Shown in pieces: positions 1 to 7,212 of a stretch of 16,297 nt of DNA. This DNA comes from DASUHT01 sp038230835 (GTDB taxonomy: Bacteria > Actinomycetota > Thermoleophilia > Gaiellales > JAICJC01). The stretch covers positions 1-16,297 of the forward strand of contig JBBRMM010000035.1 in NCBI GenBank assembly GCA_038230835.1, written 5' to 3'. The notes below the pieces were generated by a model. That model was not told the origin of the DNA, did not search any database, and was given only the letters and a program-made list of their open reading frames with translations. Both the position numbers and the translations under genes were made by a program. The number at the start of each line of letters is the position of its first letter. Positions within the stretch are counted from its first letter, which is position 1.

Positions 1-519
1 AATCTGGCTTGGATGGGCCGGTTCCGGGCGGTTGGACGGTATGGGTCGCATACCAGGTCCCGGACAACCCGCTCGGTGCGGTGAATCGGCCCCGCCGGCC
101 CCCCCATGCCCCCGAGCGAACGTGGGAAGGCAGGAGTGGTCATCCATACCACCAAAGGAATCCTGGTGCACCCTGCCGCTGGACAGTCCTCCGGGGCGTA
201 TGGTTGAGCCAAAAGCAGGCTCTGTGTACTCGAGATGCCCTTGGCGTGGAGCGTTGCGCCCTTCACCCCCTCGACCCTGTCAGACCGCATGGTTCAGCTA
301 TTCCCGCCCTACTAGGGGGCATACCAACTGGTCAGTACACCCAACGAGACACTGATCGAGGGCCCGCGGTGGCCTCAAACGCTGTCCCCGGTGATCCGAC
401 CGACTACTGGCAGCCAACCCGATCTCGGGTATGCGCGAGCGCCATGCCACCGGTCATCACCCTCGGCGGGGGGCGCTGCGCCACGGTAGCGGGGGTTGAA
501 TCTCCTCCTCTACAGGCGC
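1..519. other. Gene-poor stretch at the left edge, downstream of the DUF3854 gene
   Basis: I see no convincing gene here on either strand. The open frames that cross it have no family resemblance and an erratic composition. It holds several short palindromes: GGTATG/CATACC with a 5-base loop (38-54), CCCTA-C-TAGGG (307-317) and ACCCGA-TC-TCGGGT (417-430). The heptamer CATACCA occurs three times (49-55, 145-151, 320-326). These could belong to a regulatory, attachment or replication region of a mobile element, or be chance. The left side of the element lies outside the window. Confidence 0.4.
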
Positions 520-1845
520 CTACACCTTTGGGCGGGTGCTGTTCGGCTTGCTCGGAGCGCTGGTGGGGAGGTGGTGCGACGGATCATTCTGCGGGATTGC
601 GAATCTGTAGAGGTGGGCCTCGTTGCCCTTGCCTTCGCCTTTGGGGCCGCCGTCCCAGACGTGGAGCGCACCGCGCCGGATGCAGTTCTGCTTCGCCTCT
701 AGGGCGGTCCCCCTGTTCCACTTGAGATCGCGGCATACCTGTCCCGGTGCGTAGTAGCCGTGGTAGCCGCCGAACTCTTCGAGCCAGTCCAGGAACCTGT
801 TGTCCCGGTCGCGCCGCTGGTCGGAGTCGTACCGTATCCGCGGCAGGTTGCGAAAGGCTGACCGCCGATAGACCCAAGTGTGCACGCCGCGCGGATTCTG
901 CTCGCTGTGCCACTTGGCGAGGTTGCCGCCTGTGGCGATGTGGTCGTCGATGCCGACCTTGAATCGACCCAGCCGGAATCGCTTTGCGGTCAGCCGGTCG
1001 AGGTAGGGTGGGACGAGGAACTGAGCGTCGATGCCGTGTTCGCGGCGCAGCCAGTGGACGCAGCGATCGGTGTTGTAGCGCACCTCCCAGCCGCGGAGGT
1101 ATTTCGGACGTTGTCCTGGCCTGTAGCCCTCCAGTCCGGGCTTGGGCTGGTAGTCCGAGTCGGGGATGACGTAGACGAGCGGGGCTCGTTTGAGGAGTGG
1201 CAGCCACTGCGCCCAGTGCTTGGGCTCCTGGTCGGCGCGCCACAGAGTGACGCTCGGGACGCTGATGGCAAGTCGGCCTGTCCCGGCTAGAGCATCGGCT
1301 TTGAGGCAACCCTCCAGACACAGGAAGATCGGCTCATTACCCCGGATTAGCCGCTCCCGCAGCAGTGGATGCACGTCGATCAGTTTGCCGCTCCTGCCCG
1401 TCGCGTGCTTCGACGCTTGGGTGTATTTGCTGAGCTCTTTGTCGCAGATCAGACAGACCTGTTTGGAGCGGGTGATCCCGACCGCCTCTCGACCGTGCCT
1501 GGTGCAGATCGGGTGGTCGGGACGGATGTAGGACGGCAGCGCCGCACCGGACGGGTCCGCGCGGTGGATCACGAACCCCCCGCAGGCATCGACGAACGCC
1601 CGCTTCATCCACCCATGGTGATGAGTGTGGCGAGCAGCCTTGAACGCGTCCCAGTCGCCTTGCTCGAACCGTGCGTAGCGGTGCCCCCAAAAGCCCGAGA
1701 CATGCTCGGGCTGCACCGCCCTGGCCGCTAGGATCGGATGAGTCGCCGCGCCGCCGGGAACGCCCCGAAGCTCGACTCCGTCGCCAGAGGCGCGCGTCCA
1801 ATCTGCCTTGGGTGAGGGAAGCTCCACGACCCACCCAATCGGCAA
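520..1845 (-). CDS. DUF3854 / TOPRIM-like protein of a mobile element (primase-like)
   Basis: This 441-residue protein resembles DUF3854 proteins, which carry a TOPRIM-like fold and are common in replication modules of plasmids, satellites and integrated elements. A probable zinc-binding set comes first (Cys114, His117, Cys131, Cys134, in CTRH and CLIC). The TOPRIM-like core follows: LCLEGCLKADAL, with acidic Glu178, then VYVIPDSD, with Asp229 and Asp231, and later KVGIDDH (296-302), typical of the family. The C-terminus (about 350-397) looks like a small winged-helix region; the last 40 residues are low-complexity. The start is a TTG with no clear ribosome binding site; a GTG at 1827 is possible. 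It is divergent from the PARIS-like gene across 191 bases. A direct role in DNA replication is inference; no helicase domain is visible. Confidence 0.7.
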   Translation of the reverse strand: MPIGWVVELPSPKADWTRASGDGVELRGVPGGAATHPILAARAVQPEHVSGFWGHRYARFEQGDWDAFKAARHTHHHGWMKRAFVDACGGFVIHRADPSGAALPSYIRPDHPICTRHGREAVGITRSKQVCLICDKELSKYTQASKHATGRSGKLIDVHPLLRERLIRGNEPIFLCLEGCLKADALAGTGRLAISVPSVTLWRADQEPKHWAQWLPLLKRAPLVYVIPDSDYQPKPGLEGYRPGQRPKYLRGWEVRYNTDRCVHWLRREHGIDAQFLVPPYLDRLTAKRFRLGRFKVGIDDHIATGGNLAKWHSEQNPRGVHTWVYRRSAFRNLPRIRYDSDQRRDRDNRFLDWLEEFGGYHGYYAPGQVCRDLKWNRGTALEAKQNCIRRGALHVWDGGPKGEGKGNEAHLYRFAIPQNDPSHHLPTSAPSKPNSTRPKV

Positions 1846-2036
1846 GCTAAGACTGGAAGATGAGCCGTGTCTTGTGGGTTCGCCGTGCCCGGTGGTGGGC
1901 CCCCCGTTTGAGTAAGGCGGAAGGCCGACCTCCGCGAGGTCGCTGGGTTGCGGGCATGAACGGTGCTCTCGGAGGGAGACTGGCCTCCGGTAAGGTGGGG
2001 CATCGATTACTGCCTCGATACGTTAGGGATTGCACC

Positions 2037-3989
2037 GTGCGGATAGTGGAACTGCGGATCGGACGGTGGCGGAACTTCGAGGACCTCGCGATTCAGGTGC
2101 CGCGCGACTCGGCACTCGTGTGTCTTGTGGGGGAGAACGGCACCGGCAAGAGCAACATCCTCGAACTGTTGTCCGCAGCTGCCGCTCGGATGGGCGTGTC
2201 GGTCGGGATTGACAAGCCGAGAGGCGATCCATTCGCTGAAGCACACAGCGGGCTACGAGTGGTCCTAAGCGTGTCGGATGAGCCCCGGGAGTATCCGCCA
2301 GCCACTGCCTTCGGGGACCTTGCTGAGAGCCGGACAGCGTGGGACGGAACGCTTGTTCTCGAAAGCGGAACTGGCGACCAAACCGTTTCCGCCGGCGGAT
2401 GGGACGAGGTCGGCCCGGCGCAACAGGTCGCCCGCTCGATCGCTGGCTACCTCCAGAATGAGGCGGACACCCACCACCTGCACCTAGACGCGAACCGGGC
2501 CTACCCGCCGACGCAGCTGAGCCTGCAGGAGTTCGCTGAAGCGTGGACGCGGGATTGGGATACGCCGCAGTGGCGGAAGCATTGGGCGTACCGCGAATCC
2601 CGGGTATTGCTCTCCGAGTGGTTCCGCTATGTGATCGGTCGACAGCTTCGGGAATTGCTCGACTTCCGGGCTGCCGCGAAGCGGGCAACCGCGGGGGGCC
2701 TGCCTCCCCCGCGGCTTGAGGACTCGTTCGACGAATACCAGGAGATGCTTCAGCGTGTGCTCCCTCATCTGAGTTTCTCTGGAGCAGACACGGACAATGG
2801 CACGCTGCTGTTCGACAGTGCGGGAATCGAACTGAACTTCAATCAGCTCAGCGGTGGCGAGCGAGAGATCGCGTTTCTGATTGGTCAGATCGAGCGGTTC
2901 CGCCTCCGGCGGGGACTGCTGCTGATCGACGAGCCGGAACTTCACCTGAACCCCGATCTGCTTCGCGTGTGGATCGCGTTTCTGCGAGACTCGATTACCG
3001 ATGGACAGGTCTGGGTGGGCACCCACTCGCTGGAGGCGGTCGAGGCGACAGCCCCTGAGTCGACGTTCGTTTTGGAACGCGATCCGGACGATCGAGTCGC
3101 ACGTCGGGCTCCCGCGCTCGCGAATCGGCCAGTGCTCCAGACCCTGTCCGCAGCCGTTGGCTCGCCTGCGTTCTCAGTCGCCCGGCTCCGGTTCGTTCTA
3201 GTCGAAGGTGAGCGAGCATCGCGTGAGCGGGAACGGTTCCACGACTTGTGTGAAAACTCTCCTCGAAATCGATTCATCGAGGCCGGCGGCAGTCGTGATG
3301 TCGTCTCGCGTCTACAGGCTATGCGGGACCTTGCAGCTGAAGCCGACGAGGCTCTGCACGTCGGTGGTGTCATCGACCGCGATTTCAAGACTGATGAAGA
3401 GGTGGCCCAGCTGGCGTCAGGTGGGGTTCACGTTCTCGAATGCCACGAGGTTGAGAACCTCTTCCTGCACCCAGCTTCCCTCACCGAGCTCGCAGTGCGA
3501 TCGGGCAGAGACGCGGCCGTGGCGGCGGCGAGGATTCTCGAAGTATCAGACCAACATGCCGGGAGCTGGGTGTTGAGGAGGGCCGCGTGGCGAACTGTGC
3601 TTCAGGACAACCCGGCCGGACAGAGCATGACGGTAGACAGGGGTGTCCGCATCAGGGCAGGGCAAACGACGTGGGCCGAACTCGCTTCCGACAGGCAGAC
3701 GGAGGTCGACGCGATCGCGTCCCTTCAGCCAGGCCTTTCTGAGGGTGACCGGGTGCGCTTCCAGACCGCGTTGTCGGAGGCCGTCGGGGCCTTTGAGACG
3801 GCGAGAGAGCGGGACGACCTCTGGCGGTGGTGCTTTGGGAAGGAGGTGCTGAATGCAATGCCATCGAGCATTGGGATGAGTGATGCCACTGCGATTGTTC
3901 GCCAGGTCTTGTTCCTTTGGCGAGGGGGTCGTGAAGCGCCCGAACAGGTCGAGCGGCTCCGCCGGTACGTGGACAGCTTGGCGCCGTGA
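2037..3989 (+). CDS. Single-chain PARIS-like defence protein: AAA_15 ATPase fused to DUF4435 (TOPRIM-like)
   Basis: This 650-residue protein joins an SMC/ABC-like ATPase to a DUF4435 effector. The N-half opens with RIVELRIGRWRNFEDL, typical of RecF/OLD-like ATPases. It has Walker A GENGTGKSN (32-40), signature LSGGE (271-275), Walker B LLLIDEPELHLNP (294-306) and switch histidine THS (329-331). The C-half has FVLVEGE (Glu390), VIDRDF (Asp447, Asp449) and ECHEVENLFLHP (468-479), then a GKEVL motif near 601, all hallmarks of DUF4435. In PARIS, AriA (ATPase) holds AriB (DUF4435) and releases it on sensing phage anti-restriction proteins; AriB then acts as a tRNA-cutting toxin. Fused versions are known. 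The GTG start is chosen because AGGGA (2025-2029) lies 7 bases upstream and the protein then begins exactly at the ATPase fold; the frame stays open to 1860. The alternative is another OLD-like nuclease, but the DRDF/ENLFLHP pattern favours DUF4435. Confidence 0.8.
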   Translation: MRIVELRIGRWRNFEDLAIQVPRDSALVCLVGENGTGKSNILELLSAAAARMGVSVGIDKPRGDPFAEAHSGLRVVLSVSDEPREYPPATAFGDLAESRTAWDGTLVLESGTGDQTVSAGGWDEVGPAQQVARSIAGYLQNEADTHHLHLDANRAYPPTQLSLQEFAEAWTRDWDTPQWRKHWAYRESRVLLSEWFRYVIGRQLRELLDFRAAAKRATAGGLPPPRLEDSFDEYQEMLQRVLPHLSFSGADTDNGTLLFDSAGIELNFNQLSGGEREIAFLIGQIERFRLRRGLLLIDEPELHLNPDLLRVWIAFLRDSITDGQVWVGTHSLEAVEATAPESTFVLERDPDDRVARRAPALANRPVLQTLSAAVGSPAFSVARLRFVLVEGERASRERERFHDLCENSPRNRFIEAGGSRDVVSRLQAMRDLAAEADEALHVGGVIDRDFKTDEEVAQLASGGVHVLECHEVENLFLHPASLTELAVRSGRDAAVAAARILEVSDQHAGSWVLRRAAWRTVLQDNPAGQSMTVDRGVRIRAGQTTWAELASDRQTEVDAIASLQPGLSEGDRVRFQTALSEAVGAFETARERDDLWRWCFGKEVLNAMPSSIGMSDATAIVRQVLFLWRGGREAPEQVERLRRYVDSLAP

Positions 3990-4021
3990 ACCGGAGCAGA
4001 CCCCGGCCGTCGCGGGTGCGG

Positions 4022-4228
4022 GATTCTGGCTGATTCGGGAAGCCCTTCCACTACCCGGAGTTGCTGGCACGCATCGGGGTTCCGATCAAGCGTTCAACCC
4101 GCGACCGCGGCCGGTACGTGCTGGGTTTGTCGGCGACCTGGTCGTGAACACCCTCTCTCGACAGGTCACCGTAGGTGGAGTGCCCGTGGCCCTCTCGGCC
4201 ACGGAGTTTCAGCACCTGGGCGCGGGTC
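4022..4228 (+). pseudogene. Decayed OmpR/PhoB-type response regulator remnant
   Basis: Two frames together read like the junction of a receiver and a winged-helix domain. The first (4022-4123) reads D-S-G-stop-F and then GKPFHYPELLARIG, matching the conserved KPF..xEL..R end of a receiver, followed by a linker RSTRDRGRYV. The second, one frame over (about 4127-4228), reads GDLVVNTLSRQVTVGG and then ALSATEFQHL, matching the start of an OmpR-type DNA-binding domain. A stop codon and at least one frameshift break it, and the rest of the winged helix is not recognisable. It lies between the PARIS-like gene and the integrase and is probably a relic of older host or element DNA. Confidence 0.65.
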
Positions 4229-4591
4229 CGGACACAGCCGCTTCGAGGCCGGTGAGCCGTAACCGGCGCGGAGCACCCACGCCGTCGCCGAGGCACGTCG
4301 ACGGCGGTCGGCGGTGACCGCACTCTGCCGGTCGGCACAACCGCCGTCGGTGCCCGAGGGCCGCGCCGATGTTGGTGGTGTTGAGCTGGGCGCCGCTTTC
4401 CGTCGTATCCCGGTGATCACCACATGCGTAGCACGAACCGGCGGCGAGAACGACGACGTGAGGCCCTTGTAAGCCATCCTCAGCCCCTTCCGGACGTACC
4501 CAGGCGCCGGCGCCCCACGGCATAGGGACGTAGGGAGGCTCTCAGAGGGTCAGCCCGATCCTGGCGGAGAGCTGCGACCCCACCACGGTAC
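4229..4591. other. Gene-free stretch between response regulator remnant and integrase
   Basis: No recognisable coding sequence, RNA gene or strong terminator is seen. Open frames on both strands are short and have no family pattern. As it lies just past the 3' end of the integrase gene and beside a pseudogene, it is probably decayed DNA inside or at the edge of the island. I found no duplicated attachment sequence by eye. Confidence 0.4.
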
Positions 4592-5491
4592 TCAGCCCCG
4601 TTGCTCGAGCGGGTCGTCGACCCAGAGCCGCAGGATTGCCGAGTGCATGTCGGCTGGCTCGAATGCCATGTACCGGCGCGCCCGCATTGAGGCTGGCCGC
4701 CACCCGAGTAGCTGATCAATCGTGTCGAGGTCGACTCCGTTGCGGCGGAGCGAGCTGGCAACGGCACGCCGAATCGGGTGGCACGCCTCGCCCGGCGGCC
4801 GAACGATCGACCCGGTGTTGCGGCGGATGTAGAACGCGATTTGCGACTGTGAGATTGGTGAGCCCGGTGGCCGGCCTTGGTCGAGCACGTAGGCGTCGAG
4901 TCTGTACCGTTGCTCGAGTAGAACTGTGCGTAGAGCCGGGTGTATTGGCAGTGTCCGCACGTCGTCGCCGCGGCGGGTACGTTTGCCGTGCACCGTCAGC
5001 TCGTTACGCTTGAGGTTGACGTGCTCCCACCGCAGGTGCCGCACCTCGACCGAGCGCATGCCCGTGTAGGCAAGCAGGTGAAACGCGCACCAATCCTGTG
5101 GGCGAGTGATCGCCGCGCGAATTGAGCGCAGGTCGTCAGCGCTGTAAGCGAACGGTCTGCTTTGGCGCACTGGTGGCAGCGGCAGGTCGTCGGTCGGATC
5201 GTTGTCGATGAGCGCGTACCGAGGGCCAGCCGCGCGCCGGTAGACGGCGTGGAGCTGTGTCCAGTGGCGGTGAACCGTCGACGGCGCCAGATCGTCCATT
5301 TCAGCGAAGTAGCGCAGCATTCCAAGCCGGTCCACCTCCGCCGGCTCGACTCCCTGCTCGCGGCACCAGCGTAAGAACCGGTCGCGCACGCCTCGGTATC
5401 CTTTGGCGCTCGCGGGGTCAAGCCTCTTGACCCGCAGCTCTAGCTCGTAAGCGTCAAAGATCATGTCTCCTGTATCGGAAAGTGCCTGCAT
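4592..5491 (-). CDS. Tyrosine recombinase / phage-type integrase
   Basis: This 299-residue site-specific recombinase has the usual two parts. An N-terminal SAM-like arm/core-binding domain spans about 12-95 and a catalytic domain about 115-285. The catalytic set is complete: Arg146 in YTGMRSVEVRHLRW, Lys170 in TVHGKRTRRG, His238-x-x-Arg241 in CHPIRRA, Trp264 in LLGWR (in the place often held by His) and the nucleophile Tyr274 in ARRYMAF. The chosen ATG has GGGGGA nine bases upstream. An internal ATG at 5464 has AGGAG only two bases away and is a second choice. It is transcribed leftwards towards the defence genes and separates them from the chromosomal sigma operon, as expected for an integrase at one end of an element. 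The element's ends were not located. Confidence 0.9.
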   Translation of the reverse strand: MQALSDTGDMIFDAYELELRVKRLDPASAKGYRGVRDRFLRWCREQGVEPAEVDRLGMLRYFAEMDDLAPSTVHRHWTQLHAVYRRAAGPRYALIDNDPTDDLPLPPVRQSRPFAYSADDLRSIRAAITRPQDWCAFHLLAYTGMRSVEVRHLRWEHVNLKRNELTVHGKRTRRGDDVRTLPIHPALRTVLLEQRYRLDAYVLDQGRPPGSPISQSQIAFYIRRNTGSIVRPPGEACHPIRRAVASSLRRNGVDLDTIDQLLGWRPASMRARRYMAFEPADMHSAILRLWVDDPLEQRG

Positions 5492-5610
5492 ACTGTGAAA
5501 TCCCCCGTTCGGGTGCGCGTGTCGTCAGTCCTGGGACGACGCCATGCAGCGCAATCGCGGCGAAGGGCGCAGGCCCCGCCCATTGGTGGTGCCACCTCAG
5601 ATCGGCATGC

Positions 5611-5638
5611 GGAAAACCGGCGCCGTCGTCTCGCCGTA
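5611..5638 (+). promoter_or_regulatory. Possible ECF-type promoter upstream of the sigma factor gene
   Basis: GGAAAA (5611-5616) and CGTA (5635-5638) resemble the -35 and -10 elements of ECF-dependent promoters, though the 18-base spacer is somewhat long. A transcript starting about 7-10 bases later would begin almost at the ATG at 5650. Autoregulation is common for ECF operons, but this site is only a pattern match. Confidence 0.3.
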
Positions 5639-5649
5639 CCTAGAGTGCG

Positions 5650-6279
5650 ATGCTGATGACCGCGACAGTCGATGCTGCACCGCGCCGCTTGATCAGGGGC
5701 GCACCATCTAGAGTGGCGCGCGTGGAGTACGCGGCGTTCACGGACGAGCAGCTGCTGGGGCGGGTGGCCGACCATCGCGACGCCGCGGCGTTCACCGAGC
5801 TGTACAGTCGCTACGGGCGAGCGGTGTACACGGTGGTGGCGCGCCAGTTGCGTGACCAGGCGGCCGGCGAGGACGTCGTCCAGGAGGCCTTCGCAGCCGT
5901 CTGGCGTGCTGCCCGCTCGTTCCGCCCCGATCGTGGCACCGCCGTGGCCTGGATGTTTACGATCGCGCGCAACGCGGCGGTCGACGCCGCTCGCGCCCGG
6001 CGGGCGATCCCGGTCGGGGATCCGCCCGATGCGCCCGATCCGAGCAGCCCGCCCGAGGACCAGGTGATCTCCGACCTGGAGGCCTTTCGCGTGCACGCCG
6101 CGGTCGATTCACTTCCCGAACGAGAGCGCGAGGTGATTGCCCTCGCGTATTTCGAAGGTCTTTCGCAGAGCCAGGTGGCGGATCGGCTGGGGCTACCGCT
6201 GGGTACCGTGAAGACGCGGACCCGGGCGGGCCTGGAGCGGCTCGCGGGCAGGCTCGCGACAGAGCGGGTGGTGATATGA
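5650..6279 (+). CDS. ECF RNA polymerase sigma factor (SigK-like)
   Basis: This 209-residue protein has the two domains of an extracytoplasmic-function sigma factor. Region 2 (about 45-112) contains FTELYSRYGRAVYTVV, the core-binding and -10 melting patch EDVVQEAFAAVWRAA, and WMFTIARNAAVDAAR. Region 4 (about 150-205) contains SLPEREREVIALAYFEGLS and a helix-turn-helix, QVADRLGLPLGTVKTRTRAG, that reads the -35 element. It would direct RNA polymerase to a small stress or envelope regulon. The ATG is kept as start because a possible promoter ends just upstream. A GTG at 5713 would give 188 residues and still hold all conserved parts, so the N-terminal 21 residues are uncertain. The stop overlaps the next gene in ATGA, so the two are translationally coupled. 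Confidence 0.9.
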   Translation: MLMTATVDAAPRRLIRGAPSRVARVEYAAFTDEQLLGRVADHRDAAAFTELYSRYGRAVYTVVARQLRDQAAGEDVVQEAFAAVWRAARSFRPDRGTAVAWMFTIARNAAVDAARARRAIPVGDPPDAPDPSSPPEDQVISDLEAFRVHAAVDSLPEREREVIALAYFEGLSQSQVADRLGLPLGTVKTRTRAGLERLAGRLATERVVI

Positions 6280-6854
6280 GCGACGATCAGGACCTGGCTG
6301 CGGTGGAGCGCCTGCTTCGTGCCACGCCGGCCCCGTTGGACATCCCGTCCGGATACGCCGAGCGTGCGTCCGACGCAGCTCTCGAGTCGGCCGACACGCC
6401 GTCGGTGATCTCCGCCGGCCGTCGCGGGCTGCCCTGGTCGCGTCGGCTGCTGCCGGCCTTCGTGGTGCTGGTCGGCGCCGCGGCAGCGTCGCTGCTGATC
6501 GGGGTTGGGGGTCGCACGAACTCGGTGCAGGTCGATCGGCGCGTCTCGCTGGTGGCGGTGGGCGCGAGTCGCGGGTCGGGGACGCTCGAGTTTGACGCCA
6601 CCAGCGGTCCCATGCGCTCTATGGTGCTGAAGGTGCGCGGTCTGCCCCCGGCGCCGAGCGGGCACTACTACGAGATGTGGTTCTGGGAGGGCGCGTCCGG
6701 TCTGGGAACGATGTCGTTCACGACCGCGTCCGACGGCACGGCGACCATCCGTGGCGAGGTACCGGCCGACATCAAGTGGAGGTGGTGCACGGTCAGCCTC
6801 GAGCCGCTCGGGGCCGGCGCTTCACGTCCCGTGCTGACGTCCAAGAGCGTCTGA
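6276..6854 (+). CDS. Membrane anti-sigma factor with RskA-like C-terminal domain
   Basis: This 192-residue single-pass membrane protein has a cytoplasmic N-terminus (1-55), one membrane helix (about 58-78, LLPAFVVLVGAAAASLLIG) and an outer RskA-like domain (about 90-192). The domain ends in the family pattern: GLPPAPSGHYYEMWFW, a G-MSF strand, and VSLEPLGAGASRPVL. Anti-sigma-K factors hold their partner sigma at the membrane until proteolysis frees it. Its start overlaps the sigma stop by 4 bases, which makes the upstream sigma its likely target. The N-terminus lacks the HxxxCxxC zinc motif found in many anti-sigma domains; the segment QDLAAVERLLRATPAPLDIP may be a minimal binding helix. Partnership is inferred from gene order. 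Confidence 0.85.
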   Translation: MSDDQDLAAVERLLRATPAPLDIPSGYAERASDAALESADTPSVISAGRRGLPWSRRLLPAFVVLVGAAAASLLIGVGGRTNSVQVDRRVSLVAVGASRGSGTLEFDATSGPMRSMVLKVRGLPPAPSGHYYEMWFWEGASGLGTMSFTTASDGTATIRGEVPADIKWRWCTVSLEPLGAGASRPVLTSKSV

Positions 6855-6902
6855 CAGCGCTCTAACGTCTGACAGAGACTGGGATTTCCCCCCAAATGGG
6901 GG
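6844..6902 (+). terminator. Two hairpins at the end of the sigma/anti-sigma operon
   Basis: AGAGCG-TCTGACAG-CGCTCT (6844-6863) is a perfect 6-base-pair stem that includes the anti-sigma stop codon. A second hairpin, CCCCC-AAAT-GGGGG (6889-6902), follows. CGTCTGACAG is nearly repeated between them (6848-6857, ACGTCTGACAG at 6865-6875). There is no strong T-run, so termination or attenuation here is plausible but not certain. Confidence 0.35.
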
Positions 6903-6969
6903 TGTTCGGATTGGCAGCGGTGCGCAATGTATGAGAGCGACCTTGTGACCCCTCTCCAAGGAGATTGCC

Positions 6970-7062
6970 GTGAAGTCTCGGCTGATTCGCTCGATGTACC
7001 TGCTGTCGCTCCTCGCCGCGTTCGTTGTGGCGTCCGGCGCCGGCCATAAGTTCGGCGGCTGA
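6970..7062 (+). CDS. Small 30-residue membrane or secreted peptide, function unknown
   Basis: A short frame starting with GTG follows an excellent ribosome binding site (AAGGAGA, 6958-6964, 5 bases before the start). The peptide begins MKSRLIRSMYLLSLLAAF, then VVASGAGHKFGG and stop. It has a basic N-terminus, one hydrophobic segment of about 14-16 residues, and a glycine-rich tail with His and Lys, as in a small membrane peptide or an uncleaved signal-like peptide. A very strong terminator begins 20 bases after the stop, so this looks like a complete single-gene unit. Gene order (sigma/anti-sigma upstream, HD-GYP downstream) gives no clear role. I do not recognise a family. The strong initiation signal and terminator are the reasons to believe it is real. 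Confidence 0.55.
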   Translation: MKSRLIRSMYLLSLLAAFVVASGAGHKFGG

Positions 7063-7081
7063 TCGCAGTTCGAGCACGCGT

Positions 7082-7116
7082 CGCGCGCCCGCCCCGTCAA
7101 ACCGGGCGGGCGCGCG
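7082..7116 (+). terminator. Strong intrinsic terminator after the small peptide gene
   Basis: A perfect 13-base-pair GC stem (7082-7094 with 7104-7116) encloses the 9-base loop CGTCAAACC and is followed by CCGTTTAA. It separates the small peptide gene from the HD-GYP gene. The T-run is short, as often in very GC-rich actinobacteria. Confidence 0.7.
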
Positions 7117-7212
7117 CCGTTTAACCCACTCTTCACGATTTCGGCGAGTTGCCGATATCGAATGAGAATTCGCTTGTCCCACCCAGTCCCCACCTGTACA
7201 GGAAGGAAGCGC

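Noticed and set aside
49..326. CATACCA copies as a CRISPR array
   Set aside because: Only seven bases are shared, spacing is irregular (96 and 175 bases), and no longer repeat surrounds them.
9..725. Plus-strand frame of 238 codons at the left edge
   Set aside because: It has low-complexity, Pro/Arg/Cys-rich composition, no domain pattern, and its end overlaps the DUF3854 gene on the other strand.
1860..2036. Upstream extension of the PARIS-like protein from 1860
   Set aside because: The extra 59 residues are Arg/Gly-rich without family similarity, while the GTG at 2037 has a ribosome binding site and begins at the conserved ATPase strand.
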